Origin: Streptomyces carminius
GTDB lineage: Bacteria > Actinomycetota > Actinomycetes > Streptomycetales > Streptomycetaceae
Direction: 5' to 3'
Length of the DNA: 64,000 bases
NCBI RefSeq assembly: GCF_002794255.1
Contig: NZ_PGGW01000069.1
Coordinates: 427,421 to 491,420 of the forward strand
In this document: in pieces, positions 28,965-37,877 of the stretch
How positions within the stretch are numbered: position 1 is the first letter of the stretch
Layout of the letters: each line of letters opens with the position of its first letter
The notes under the pieces: generated by a model
What the model saw: only the letters and a program-made list of their open reading frames with translations
Told to the model about the DNA's origin: nothing
Database searches by the model: none
Made by a program: the position numbers and the translations under genes

Positions 28965-29714
28965 GTGACCGCCCCCGTCTTCGTCGCCGGCCCCGGCACC
29001 CTGGTCGGGGCCGCCCCCGGCGCCGTCCTGGCGCTGGAGGGGCCCGAGGGGCGGCACGCCGTCTCGGTGCGGCGGCTGCGCCCGGGTGAGGAGGTGGTCC
29101 TCACCGACGGCGCGGGCACCGGGGCGTTCGGCACCGTCACGGCCGTCACGGGCAAGGAGCGCCTGGAGGTCACCGTGTCCGGGGTGCGCACCGAGCCGGA
29201 GCCGCGGCCCAGGATCACCGTCGTCCAGGCGCTGCCCAAGGGGGACCGCGGTGAGCTGGCCGTGGAGACGATGACCGAGACGGGTGTGGACGCCGTCGTG
29301 CCCTGGACGGCGGCGCGCTGCGTCACCCAGTGGCGGGGGGAGCGCGGGGCGAAGGCGCTGCGCAAGTGGCGGGCCACGGCCCGGGAGGCGGGCAAGCAGT
29401 CCCGCCGGCTGCGCTTCCCCGAGGTCGCCGAGCCGGCCGGCACCCGGCAGCTGCTCCCGCTGCTGTCCGCCGCCGCGTTCGCGGCCGTCCTGCACGAGGA
29501 GGGTGCCGAGCCGCTGGCCGCGGCGGAGCTGCCCGCGGACGGGGAACTGGTGCTCGTCGTCGGCCCGGAGGGCGGGATCACACCGGAGGAGCTGACGGCC
29601 TTCGCCGGGGCCGGGGCGCGGCCGTACCGGCTGGGGCCGAGCGTGCTGCGCACCTCCACGGCGGGGACGGCCGCGGCGGCGCTGCTGCTGGGACGCACCG
29701 GCCGCTGGTCCTGA
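28965..29714 (+). CDS. rsmE: 16S rRNA (uracil1498-N3)-methyltransferase RsmE
   Basis: 249 residues from GTG 28965 with GGAGG four bases upstream. The SPOUT-fold pattern is clear: RITVVQALPKGDRGELAVET with the conserved KGDR, ARCVTQWRGERG, the knot motif LVVGPEGGITPEE and LGPSVLRTSTAGTAAAAL at the SAM site. It methylates U1498 in helix 44 of 16S rRNA. The dnaJ-rsmE-HIT order is common in actinobacteria; 123 bp separate it from dnaJ. Confidence 0.96.
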   Translation: MTAPVFVAGPGTLVGAAPGAVLALEGPEGRHAVSVRRLRPGEEVVLTDGAGTGAFGTVTAVTGKERLEVTVSGVRTEPEPRPRITVVQALPKGDRGELAVETMTETGVDAVVPWTAARCVTQWRGERGAKALRKWRATAREAGKQSRRLRFPEVAEPAGTRQLLPLLSAAAFAAVLHEEGAEPLAAAELPADGELVLVVGPEGGITPEELTAFAGAGARPYRLGPSVLRTSTAGTAAAALLLGRTGRWS

Positions 29715-29809
29715 CGCCCGCCGCGCCCGGGGCGCGGTACGATCTTCGGCGCGTACCGGCTTCGCCGCGTACCGACCGATCCGGACCGTCCACAGCGGGA
29801 GGCGCCACC

Positions 29810-30184
29810 GTGGCGGAGGAACCGCAGTCCGACTGCCTGTTCTGCAAGATCGTGGCGGGGGAGGTCCCGGCGGACGTCGTCCACGAGACCGGCACCACGC
29901 TCGCCTTCCGGGACATCAACCCGCAGGCCCCCACCCATGTCCTGGTGATTCCCAAGGCGCACCACCCGGACGCCGCCGCGCTGGCCGCCGCGGCCCCGGA
30001 GCTGGCCGCCGACGTGCTGCGCGCGGCGGGCGAGGTCGCCGCGCAGGAGCGGATCGCCCCGCCCGGGGGCGCGAGCGTCGGCTACCGCATCGTGTTCAAC
30101 ACCGGGGCGGGCGCCGGGCAGACGGTCTGGCACGCGCACGCCCACCTCCTCGGCGGCCGCGGCCTGAACTGGCCCCCCGGGTAA
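29810..30184 (+). CDS. HIT-family nucleotide hydrolase
   Basis: 124 residues from GTG 29810 with GGGAGG seven bases upstream. CLFCKIVAGEVPADVVHETG is the typical start, and the histidine triad is QTVWHAHAHLLGG (HAHAH). HIT proteins hydrolyse nucleotide phosphoramidates such as adenosine 5'-monophosphoramidate. It lies between rsmE and ribonuclease Z. No ribosome or stress partner is otherwise visible. Confidence 0.95.
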   Translation: MAEEPQSDCLFCKIVAGEVPADVVHETGTTLAFRDINPQAPTHVLVIPKAHHPDAAALAAAAPELAADVLRAAGEVAAQERIAPPGGASVGYRIVFNTGAGAGQTVWHAHAHLLGGRGLNWPPG

Positions 30185-30207
30185 CCCGGCCGGAGCCGTC
30201 ACCCCGT

Positions 30208-31113
30208 ATGTCCGTACGCGAACTGGTCGTGCTGGGCACCGCCAGCCAGGTGCCCACCCGGCACCGCAACCACAACGGCTACGTCCTGCGCTGGGACGGC
30301 GAGGGAATCCTCTTCGATCCCGGCGAGGGCACCCAGCGGCAGCTGCTGCGCGCGGGCGTGGCCGCCCACGACCTCACCCGGCTGTGCGTCACGCACTTCC
30401 ACGGCGACCACTCGCTGGGCCTGGCCGGGGTCATCCAGCGCATCAACCTGGACCGGGTGCCGCACCCGGTCACGGCGCACTACCCGGCGAGCGGGCAGCG
30501 CTTCTTCGACCGGCTGCGGTACGCCACCGCCTACCGCGAGACGGCCGAGCTGCGCGAGGAGCCGGTCACCGGGGACGGCACGCTCGCCGTCACCGGCGCC
30601 TACACCCTCTCCGCGCTCCGGCTCTCGCACCCGGTGGACTCCTACGGCTACCGCCTGACCGAGCCGGACGGGCGCCGGATGCTGCCCGGACGGCTCGCCG
30701 CCCGCGGCATCACCGGGGCGGACATCGGCCGTATCCAGCGGGAGGGCGAGCTGCGCGGCGTCGCCCTGGAGGAGGTCAGCGAGCCCCGGCCCGGGCAGCG
30801 GTTCGCCTTCGTGATGGACACCCGGCTGTGCGAGAACGTCCACGCGCTCGCCGAGGGCTGCGACCTGCTGGTCATCGAGTCCACCTTCCTGGACCGGGAC
30901 ACCGCGCCGGCCGAGGAGTACGGCCATCTCACCGCCGGCCAGGCCGCCTCGGTGGCGGCGCGGGCGGGAGTGCGGCACCTGGTGCTGACCCACTTCTCGC
31001 AGCGCTACGACGACCCGGCCGAGTTCGCGCGCGAGGCGCGGGCGGCCGGGTACACCGGAGGGCTGACGGTGGCCGAGGACCTGGCACGGGTACCGGTGCC
31101 GCGGCGGCGCTGA
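30208..31113 (+). CDS. rnz: Ribonuclease Z (tRNA 3'-endonuclease)
   Basis: 301 residues from ATG 30208. RELVVLGTASQVPTRHRNHN is the signature start, FDPGEGTQRQL and the metal motif THFHGDHSLGLAG (HxHxDH) follow, and later ligands occur at VMDTRLCENV, IESTFLD and VLTHFSQRYDD. It cleaves the 3' trailer of tRNA precursors. It is 23 bp downstream of the HIT gene, possibly one operon with rsmE and HIT. Confidence 0.95.
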   Translation: MSVRELVVLGTASQVPTRHRNHNGYVLRWDGEGILFDPGEGTQRQLLRAGVAAHDLTRLCVTHFHGDHSLGLAGVIQRINLDRVPHPVTAHYPASGQRFFDRLRYATAYRETAELREEPVTGDGTLAVTGAYTLSALRLSHPVDSYGYRLTEPDGRRMLPGRLAARGITGADIGRIQREGELRGVALEEVSEPRPGQRFAFVMDTRLCENVHALAEGCDLLVIESTFLDRDTAPAEEYGHLTAGQAASVAARAGVRHLVLTHFSQRYDDPAEFAREARAAGYTGGLTVAEDLARVPVPRRR

Positions 31114-31413
31114 CCGCCGGCCGGCCGACCCCGTCCGTCCTCCCCCTTCCCTTCTTCTTCCCTTCTTCCCGGCCCCGGCCCCGGCCCCGAGTCCGGGGCC
31201 GCTCCGCCGTCCTTGTCGGACGCCCGGCGGGGCGGGTCCTTCTTCCGGAAACTGTCGGCGTTCTTGACGCACTTCTGTTCGCATCCCTAGTCTCCGTCTG
31301 CCAGCGTGGACAGCATTCGTATACGTGAACGGCATGTGTGAGTGCCGAGGGTGTGCCGTCCCGCCGGTCCCAGCGCCGCCCGCCTCCGGCACCGATCCGA
31401 CAGGAGCCGTCCG
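31114..31413. other. 300-bp gap upstream of glucarate dehydratase
   Basis: A C/T-rich, repetitive first part (CTTCCCTTCTTCTTCCCTTC and GGCCCCGGCCCCGAGTCCGG, the latter able to fold with the following GGGGCC) may end ribonuclease Z transcription. The second part, about 31260-31413, holds a promoter-like region and the palindrome described separately. Confidence 0.5.
31264..31325 (+). promoter_or_regulatory. Putative promoter with CGTATACG palindrome upstream of glucarate dehydratase
   Basis: TTGACG at 31264-31269 and TAGTCT at 31288-31293 are spaced by 18 and could be a vegetative promoter. The eight-base palindrome CGTATACG at 31318-31325 would lie about 20 bp past the start site, a position for a repressor operator. 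No sugar-acid regulator gene is next to it. Tentative. Confidence 0.4.
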
Positions 31414-32709
31414 ATGAAGGACCTGACCGTCACCGAGGTACGCCTGACCCCGATCCTCGTCGCCGACCCGCCGCTGCTCAACACCCAGGGCGTTCACCAG
31501 CCCTACACCCCGCGCCTGATCATCGAGGTGGTCACGGCGGACGGCGTCACCGGGCTGGGGGAGACCTACGGCGACACCAAGTACCTGGAGCTGGCCCGGT
31601 CCCTCGCCGGACGGCTCCCCGGACACCCGGTCAGCGACCTGAACGGGCTGTTCACCCTGGCCGGCTCCCTCGACACGGAGGGGCACAGCACGGACGGCAC
31701 GGCGGACGTGGGCGGCCTGCGCGGCGTCCAGACCGCCGACAAGCTGCGGCTGTCGGTGGTCTCCGGCTTCGAGGTGGCCTGTCTGGACGCCCTGGGCAGG
31801 GCGCTGGAGCTGCCCGTGCACGCCCTGCTCGGCGGGAAGGTGCGCGACAGCGTGGAGTACAGCGCCTACCTGTTCTACCGCTGGGCGGACCACCCGGAGG
31901 GAGTGGCGGGCGAGAGCGACGACTGGGGTGCCGCCCTCGACCCCGAGGGGATCGTGGCCCAGGCCCGCCGCTTCGTGGCCGACCACGGCTTCGGCTCCTT
32001 CAAGCTCAAGGGCGGCGTCTTCCGCCCCGAGGAGGAGATCGCCGCCGTCCGGGCACTGGCCGAGGCGTTCCCCGGCCACCCCCTGCGCCTGGACCCCAAC
32101 GGCGCCTGGTCGGTGGAGACCTCCCTGAAGGTCGCGGCCGAGCTGCGCGAGGTCCTGGAGTACCTGGAGGACCCGACGACCGGTACGCCCGCGATGGCCG
32201 AGGTCGCCGCCCGCGCCGGCGGGCTGCCGCTGGCCACCAACATGTGCGTGACCACCTTCCCCGAGATACCCGAGGCGTTCACCACGGGCGCCGTCCAGGT
32301 GCTGCTCAGCGACCACCACTACTGGGGCGGGCTGCGCAACACCCAGCAGCTCGCCGCGCTCTGCCGCACCTTCGGCGTCGGGGTGTCCATGCACTCCAAC
32401 ACCCACCTGGGCATCAGCCTCGCCGCCATGACCCATGTCGCCGCCACCGTGCCGAACCTGCACCACGCGTGCGACACCCACTACCCCTGGCAGCACGAGG
32501 AGGTGCTCACCGAGCGCCTGACGTTCACCGGGGGCCGCCTCACCGTCCCCGACGGGCCCGGCCTGGGCGTCACCCTGGACCGCGACCGGCTGGACCGCCT
32601 GCACCGGCGCTGGCTGGACGACGACGGCTCGATGCGCGACCGGGACGACGCCGCCGCCATGCGCCGGGCCGACCCCGCCTGGACGTCACCGGCCGTACCG
32701 CGCTGGTGA
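31414..32709 (+). CDS. Glucarate dehydratase (enolase superfamily)
   Basis: 431 residues from ATG 31414 with AGGAG eight bases upstream. It follows the enolase-superfamily pattern of GlucD: GLGETYGD in the N-terminal cap, the acid/base KxK as FKLKGG, metal ligands in LDPNGAWSVE and LEYLEDPTTG, and the catalytic His region MHSNTHLGIS. It dehydrates D-glucarate (or L-idarate) to 5-keto-4-deoxyglucarate. A sugar kinase gene follows 52 bp later, but the aldolase and other pathway genes are not in the window. Confidence 0.92.
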   Translation: MKDLTVTEVRLTPILVADPPLLNTQGVHQPYTPRLIIEVVTADGVTGLGETYGDTKYLELARSLAGRLPGHPVSDLNGLFTLAGSLDTEGHSTDGTADVGGLRGVQTADKLRLSVVSGFEVACLDALGRALELPVHALLGGKVRDSVEYSAYLFYRWADHPEGVAGESDDWGAALDPEGIVAQARRFVADHGFGSFKLKGGVFRPEEEIAAVRALAEAFPGHPLRLDPNGAWSVETSLKVAAELREVLEYLEDPTTGTPAMAEVAARAGGLPLATNMCVTTFPEIPEAFTTGAVQVLLSDHHYWGGLRNTQQLAALCRTFGVGVSMHSNTHLGISLAAMTHVAATVPNLHHACDTHYPWQHEEVLTERLTFTGGRLTVPDGPGLGVTLDRDRLDRLHRRWLDDDGSMRDRDDAAAMRRADPAWTSPAVPRW

Positions 32710-32761
32710 CGTTCCGGCGGAGCCGGGGTACGCGCGGGCGCGGTCGGGCACACTGGGCCGC

Positions 32762-33829
32762 ATGCTCGACCCGCTCGCCGCGCTCCGCACCCCCGACGAC
32801 CCGCCCTGTGACGTCTACCTGACCGGAAGCGTCTTCCTGGACATCATCTTCACCGGCCTGGACTCCGCGCCCGTACGCGGCACCGAGTCCTGGGCCCGCG
32901 GCATGGGGTCGAGCCCCGGCGGCGTCGCCAACATGGCCACCGCCCTGGCCCGGCTCGGGCTGCGCACCTCCCTGGCCGCCGCCTTCGGGGACGACAAGTA
33001 CGGCGAGTACTGCTGGGAGTCGCTGGAGCACGGCGAGGGCATCGACCTGTCGCTGTCGCGCACCGTGCCGGGCTGGCACTCGCCGGTCACCGTCTCGATG
33101 GCGTACGAGGGCGAGCGGACGATGGTCACCCACGGGCACGAGGCACCGCCGGAGGAGTCCGCGCCCTGCGACCCGCCCCTGGCCCGGGCCTGCGTGGCGG
33201 CCCTGCGGCCGGGCGAGGGCCAGGGGTGGATCGCCGCGGCGGCCCGCCGCGGCAGCCGGGTCTTCGCCGACGTCGGCTGGGACGAGACCGGCCGCTGGGA
33301 CCCGGGCGACCTCGCCGACCTGGAGCACTGCGAGGCGTTCCTGCCCAACGCCGAGGAGGCGATGCGCTACACCCGCACCGACTGCCCCCGCGCCGCCGCC
33401 CGCCGCCTCGCCGAGAAGGTGCCGTTGGCGGTGGTCACCATGGGGTCCGAGGGCGCCTGCGCGGTGGACGGCGGCAGCGGCGAGAATGCCGAGGTGCCCG
33501 CCGTCGCCGTGGAGGCGCTGGACCCCACCGGCGCCGGGGACGTGTTCGTGGCCGGCTTCGTCACCGGCACCCTGGCCGGCTGGCCGCTCGCCGACCGGCT
33601 CGCCTTCGGGTGCCTGACCGCCGCCCTGTCGGTGCAGGAGTTCGGCGGCTCGCTGTCGGCCCCCGGCTGGGCCGAGGTCGCCGCCTGGTGGCAGCACGTC
33701 CGCTCCTTCGACGACCAGGGCCGGGCCGCCCTGCGCCGCTACGCCTTCCTGGACGCCCTGCTGCCCGGCCCCGCCCGCCCCTGGCCGCTGCGCCGGGCGG
33801 TGCCGACCATCGGTTTCCGGCGGGTGTGA
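32762..33829 (+). CDS. PfkB-family carbohydrate kinase
   Basis: 355 residues from ATG 32762. The PfkB family motifs are SPGGVANMATALARLGLRTS near the N-terminus and the catalytic ALDPTGAGDVFVAGF (DPTGAGD, the last Asp being the base). The substrate could be a 2-keto-3-deoxy sugar acid, given the neighbouring glucarate dehydratase, but ribose- or fructose-type sugars cannot be excluded. It is probably in one unit with the dehydratase gene. Confidence 0.92.
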   Translation: MLDPLAALRTPDDPPCDVYLTGSVFLDIIFTGLDSAPVRGTESWARGMGSSPGGVANMATALARLGLRTSLAAAFGDDKYGEYCWESLEHGEGIDLSLSRTVPGWHSPVTVSMAYEGERTMVTHGHEAPPEESAPCDPPLARACVAALRPGEGQGWIAAAARRGSRVFADVGWDETGRWDPGDLADLEHCEAFLPNAEEAMRYTRTDCPRAAARRLAEKVPLAVVTMGSEGACAVDGGSGENAEVPAVAVEALDPTGAGDVFVAGFVTGTLAGWPLADRLAFGCLTAALSVQEFGGSLSAPGWAEVAAWWQHVRSFDDQGRAALRRYAFLDALLPGPARPWPLRRAVPTIGFRRV

Positions 33830-33950
33830 CGCCGGCACGGAAGCCGGCGGCCGTAAAACCCTACTGACCTGTCAGCCGCACGGCGTACTCTGGAGGCCAG
33901 GCGCACAGCAGCGACAGAGAGAGGGACGCGCAGGCTCCAGCAGCCGGCCC

Positions 33951-35012
33951 ATGACTCAGACACAGACAGACCAGGCACGGTCCACCCCAGCGAGTGCCCG
34001 TTTCACCGTTCCGGCCAAGCACCCCATGGTCACGGTGCTCGGCTCCGGTGACTCCCTCCTCCGCGTCATAGAGAAGGCCTTCCCCGCGACCGACATCCAT
34101 GTCCGCGGGAACGAGATCAGCGCCACCGGTGACGCGGCGGAGGTCGCTCTCATCCAGCGGCTCTTCGACGAGATGATGCTGGTGCTGCGCACCGGCCAGC
34201 CGATGACGGAGGACGCCGTGGAGCGTTCGATCGCCATGCTCCGGGAGTCGGAGGGCGGTGCCGGAGCGGGCTCCGAGACCCCTGCCGAGGTCCTCACCCA
34301 GAACATCCTGTCCAACCGCGGCCGTACGATCCGCCCCAAGACGCTCAACCAGAAGCGCTACGTGGACGCGATCGACAAGCACACCATCGTGTTCGGCATC
34401 GGTCCGGCGGGCACCGGCAAGACCTATCTCGCCATGGCCAAGGCGGTGCAGGCCCTGCAGTCCAAGCAGGTCAACCGCATCATCCTGACCAGGCCCGCCG
34501 TCGAGGCGGGGGAGCGGCTGGGCTTCCTGCCCGGCACCCTCTACGAGAAGATCGACCCGTATCTGCGACCGCTGTACGACGCGCTGCACGACATGCTCGA
34601 CCCCGACTCGATCCCGCGGCTGATGGCCGCCGGGACGATCGAGGTCGCGCCGCTGGCGTACATGCGCGGCCGGACGCTCAACGACGCCTTCATCATCCTG
34701 GACGAGGCGCAGAACACGAACCCCGAGCAGATGAAGATGTTCCTGACCCGGCTCGGGTTCGACTCCAAGATAGTGATCACCGGCGACGTCACCCAGGTGG
34801 ACCTGCCCGGCGGCACCAGGAGCGGCCTGCGCCAGGTCCAGGAGATCCTCGAAGGTGTGGAGGACGTGCACTTCTCGCGGCTCACCAGCACCGATGTCGT
34901 CCGGCACAAGCTCGTCGGCCGTATCGTCGACGCGTACGACCGCTACGACGTGCGCGGCGACGCGGCCGAAACCCGCGGCGGCGCGGCCGACCGCGGCGAG
35001 CGCCGGAAGTGA
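33951..35012 (+). CDS. phoH: PhoH-like ATPase
   Basis: 353 residues from ATG 33951. A short KH-like N-terminal part (VTVLGSGDSLLRVIEKAFPA) precedes the ATPase with Walker A FGIGPAGTGKTYLA, RPAVEAGERLGFLPGTLYEK and Walker B AFIILDEAQNTNPEQMKMFL. PhoH proteins are linked to RNA metabolism and ribosome maturation, and the partner YbeY gene is immediately downstream. The whole phoH-ybeY-corC unit is contiguous. Confidence 0.96.
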   Translation: MTQTQTDQARSTPASARFTVPAKHPMVTVLGSGDSLLRVIEKAFPATDIHVRGNEISATGDAAEVALIQRLFDEMMLVLRTGQPMTEDAVERSIAMLRESEGGAGAGSETPAEVLTQNILSNRGRTIRPKTLNQKRYVDAIDKHTIVFGIGPAGTGKTYLAMAKAVQALQSKQVNRIILTRPAVEAGERLGFLPGTLYEKIDPYLRPLYDALHDMLDPDSIPRLMAAGTIEVAPLAYMRGRTLNDAFIILDEAQNTNPEQMKMFLTRLGFDSKIVITGDVTQVDLPGGTRSGLRQVQEILEGVEDVHFSRLTSTDVVRHKLVGRIVDAYDRYDVRGDAAETRGGAADRGERRK

Positions 35013-35086
35013 GCGAGCGGCGGAAGCCGCCCGGAGCGTCCGAACACCCGAGCACCGAGAGCAACGGAAAGCATCCCAGCACTCCC

Positions 35087-35584
35087 ATGTCGATCGACGT
35101 CAACAACGAGTCAGGGCGGGAGATCGACGAGCGCGCGATCCTCGACATCGCCCGCTACGCGCTGGCCCGGATGCGCATCCATCCGCTCTCGGAGCTGTCG
35201 GTGATCGCCGTCGACTCCGAGGCCATGGAGCAGCTGCACCGGCAGTGGATGGACCTGCCCGGCCCCACCGATGTCATGTCCTTCCCCATGGACGAGCTGC
35301 GCCCGCCCGCCAAGGACGACGAGGAGCCCCCGCAGGGACTCCTCGGTGACATCGTGCTCTGCCCGGACGTCGCGGAGAAGCAGGGCGCCGAGGCGGCGAC
35401 GAAGCACTCCATGGACGAGGAGCTGCGGCTGCTCACCGTCCACGGGGTGCTGCACCTGCTCGGCTACGACCACGAGACCCCCGCCGAGCGGGCCGAGATG
35501 TTCGGCCTCCAGGCGGCCATCGTCGACGGCTGGCGCGCCGAGCGCGGTCTGGACGGGCCCTCCCCGGCTCCGACGACGACATGA
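35087..35584 (+). CDS. ybeY: Endoribonuclease YbeY (rRNA maturation)
   Basis: 165 residues from ATG 35087, where homologues begin (MSIDVNNESGREIDERAILD). A longer frame starts at GTG 35009, which overlaps the phoH stop as GTGA and would add a Ser/Pro-rich 26-residue extension; the overlap favours coupling, so that start cannot be excluded. The zinc motif is HGVLHLLGYDH. YbeY acts in 16S rRNA 3'-end maturation and late 30S quality control. Confidence 0.94.
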   Translation: MSIDVNNESGREIDERAILDIARYALARMRIHPLSELSVIAVDSEAMEQLHRQWMDLPGPTDVMSFPMDELRPPAKDDEEPPQGLLGDIVLCPDVAEKQGAEAATKHSMDEELRLLTVHGVLHLLGYDHETPAERAEMFGLQAAIVDGWRAERGLDGPSPAPTTT

Positions 35585-36927
35585 GCGGTCAGCTCGTCGC
35601 CGCGGCGGTCGTCCTGGTCTGCGTGGCCTGGCTGGCCGCCTGCGCCGAGGCCGGGCTGGCCAGCACCACCAGCTACCGTGCCGAGGAGGCCGTACGGTCC
35701 GGGCGGCGCGGCGGCGCGAAACTGGCCGCCGTCGCCGCCGACCCCACCCGCTACCTCAACCTGGCCCTGCTGCTGCGCGTCGCCGCCGAGATGGCGGCCG
35801 GGGCCCTGGTCACCTACGGCTTCGTGCACACCGTCGAGGAGACCTGGCAGGCGCTGGCCGCCGCCATCGGCACGATGGTGCTCGTCTCCTACGTGGCGGT
35901 GGGCGTCTCGCCGCGCACCATCGGCCGCCAGCACCCGCTGAACACCGCCACGGCCGCCGCGTACGTCCTGCTGCCGCTGGCCCGGGTGCTGGGCCCGCTG
36001 CCGCAGTTGCTGATCCTGCTGGGCAACGCGCTCACCCCGGGCCGGGGCTTCCGCAAGGGCCCGTTCGCCACCGAGGCCGAGCTGCGGGCCATGGTGGACC
36101 TGGCCGGGCGCGAGGCGCTGATCGAGGACGAGGAGCGCCGCATGGTGCACTCGGTCTTCGAACTGGGCGACACCCTGGTGCGCGAGGTGATGGTGCCGCG
36201 CACCGAACTGATCTCCATCGAGCGCTTCAAGACCATCCGCCAGGCCCTCACCCTGGCCCTGCGCTCGGGCTTCTCCCGTATCCCGGTGACCGGGGAGAAC
36301 GAGGACGACGTCGTCGGCATCGTCTACCTCAAGGACCTCGCACGGAAGGTCCACATCAACCGTGGCAACGAGACCGAGAAGGTCTCCACCGCCATGCGCC
36401 CGGCGGCCTTCGTCCCCGACACCAAGAACGCCGGCGACCTGCTGCGCGAGATGCAGAAGGCCCGCAACCACGTGGCGGTCGTCATCGACGAGTACGGCGG
36501 CACCGCCGGGATCGTCACCATCGAGGACATCCTGGAGGAGATCGTCGGCGAGATCACCGACGAGTACGACCGGGAACTGCCCCCGGTGGAGGACCTCGGC
36601 GCCGGCCGCCACCGGGTCACCGCCCGGCTCGACCTCGGCGACCTGGGCGAGCTGTACGGCCTGGACCTGGAGGACGAGGACGTGGAGACGGTCGGCGGAC
36701 TGCTGGCCAAGCTGCTGGGCCGGGTCCCCATCGCGGGCGCCAAGGCCGTCGTGGACGTCTCCGGGGCCCGCGCCGACCGCACCGCCGATCCCTCGCTGCG
36801 GGGTCTGCGGCTGACCGCCGAGTCCCCGGCCGGCCGCCGCAACCGCATCGTCACGGTCCTGGTCGAACCGGTCCGTGCCACCGCCCCGGAGACGGAGGGC
36901 GCGCCGGCCGCGGAGAGCGGGAGCTGA
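35581..36927 (+). CDS. CNNM/CorC-type membrane transport protein (hemolysin family)
   Basis: 448 residues from ATG 35581, overlapping the ybeY stop (ATGA). Three or four membrane segments lie in the first 150 residues (LVAAAVVLVCVAWLAACAEA, AIGTMVLVSYVAVGVSPRTI). Two CBS domains follow (VREVMVPRTELISIERFKTI, then the second at TAMRPAAFVPDTKNAGDLLR) and the C-terminal CorC_HlyC domain. Such proteins take part in magnesium or divalent cation efflux. The position downstream of phoH-ybeY is conserved in actinobacteria. Confidence 0.94.
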   Translation: MSGQLVAAAVVLVCVAWLAACAEAGLASTTSYRAEEAVRSGRRGGAKLAAVAADPTRYLNLALLLRVAAEMAAGALVTYGFVHTVEETWQALAAAIGTMVLVSYVAVGVSPRTIGRQHPLNTATAAAYVLLPLARVLGPLPQLLILLGNALTPGRGFRKGPFATEAELRAMVDLAGREALIEDEERRMVHSVFELGDTLVREVMVPRTELISIERFKTIRQALTLALRSGFSRIPVTGENEDDVVGIVYLKDLARKVHINRGNETEKVSTAMRPAAFVPDTKNAGDLLREMQKARNHVAVVIDEYGGTAGIVTIEDILEEIVGEITDEYDRELPPVEDLGAGRHRVTARLDLGDLGELYGLDLEDEDVETVGGLLAKLLGRVPIAGAKAVVDVSGARADRTADPSLRGLRLTAESPAGRRNRIVTVLVEPVRATAPETEGAPAAESGS

Positions 36928-37192
36928 TCCCTCCGCCCCGGCCTCCCGTCCCGTTCCGCTCCCATCACGCTCCCGCACCACATACACCACACGCGCCCCC
37001 ACCGCCCCGCCGGCCGTACCGGCGGGGCGGTTCCGCGCCTCCCACATTTCCGGGCACGCCGGAGCGGGGACAGGCGCTCGACCAGTGCTTCGGAAAACGA
37101 TCGCGGGCAATAGCGGGCATCCTGTTTCGCCCCGGCGGATCCGAGTAAGGAGGACCACCGCACATCGCTCCCGATGAACCGAGGAATCGCGC

Positions 37193-37789
37193 ATGGTGAG
37201 AAGAACAGCCCGCAGGACCCGTACCGCGGCGGTGGTGTTCGCGGCGGCCGGTGCCGTCGCGGCGGCCCCCGTCCAGGCCGTCGCCGCCCCGCAGGACGCG
37301 CCCCGGGACGGCGCCCGGCACTGCATCGCGGACCTCCGCACCGGGGCACAGGAGTGCTTCGGGACCTTCACCGAGGCCGTCGAGGCGGCCTCCGGCGGCC
37401 GCATCGACGACGCCCCCGCCTCCGCGCGGAGCGCCGCCCAGGACCCGGCGTTCCGGAAGCGGACGAAGGAACTGGCCACGGCCGCCGAGACCGCCCGGAA
37501 CGGCGATCTCATCCAGGGGACGCTTTTCGAGCACGAGAACTACGGCGGCGCCACCTTCACCGTCTACGGCGAGGCGCCCTGCCCGGACAACGGCAAGGTC
37601 GACTACAGCATCGACCTGCCGGACGACTGGAAGGACATCGTCACCTCCGTGCAGCCGTGGGCGAACTGCTGGATCTGGCTCTACCCCGAGCCCGGGCTGA
37701 ACGGCGACCGGGACGGTCCGTTCAAGGAGAACACCCCCTACGTCGGGTCGTTCATGAACGACCGCACCGAGTCCGTCGGTTTCAGCTGA
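37193..37789 (+). CDS. Secreted protein, peptidase inhibitor family I36-like
   Basis: 198 residues from ATG 37193 with GAGG eight bases upstream. A classic Sec signal peptide (MVRRTARRTRTAAVVFAAAG, cleaved near AVAA) precedes a linker and a C-terminal domain with LFEHENYGGATFTVYGEAPC, the beta/gamma-crystallin-like Greek-key signature of family I36 (SMI-type metalloproteinase inhibitors). Four or more Cys may form disulfides. It is inserted between corC and era, next to another secreted protein. Inhibitor activity is inferred from family resemblance only. Confidence 0.8.
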   Translation: MVRRTARRTRTAAVVFAAAGAVAAAPVQAVAAPQDAPRDGARHCIADLRTGAQECFGTFTEAVEAASGGRIDDAPASARSAAQDPAFRKRTKELATAAETARNGDLIQGTLFEHENYGGATFTVYGEAPCPDNGKVDYSIDLPDDWKDIVTSVQPWANCWIWLYPEPGLNGDRDGPFKENTPYVGSFMNDRTESVGFS

Positions 37790-37877
37790 CCGCCGGGCGC
37801 ACCGCGCCCGCTCCCCGCGGCGCCCGTCCGACTCCGGGCGCGCCGCAGGCCATCCCCCACAACACATGGAGTCACCG

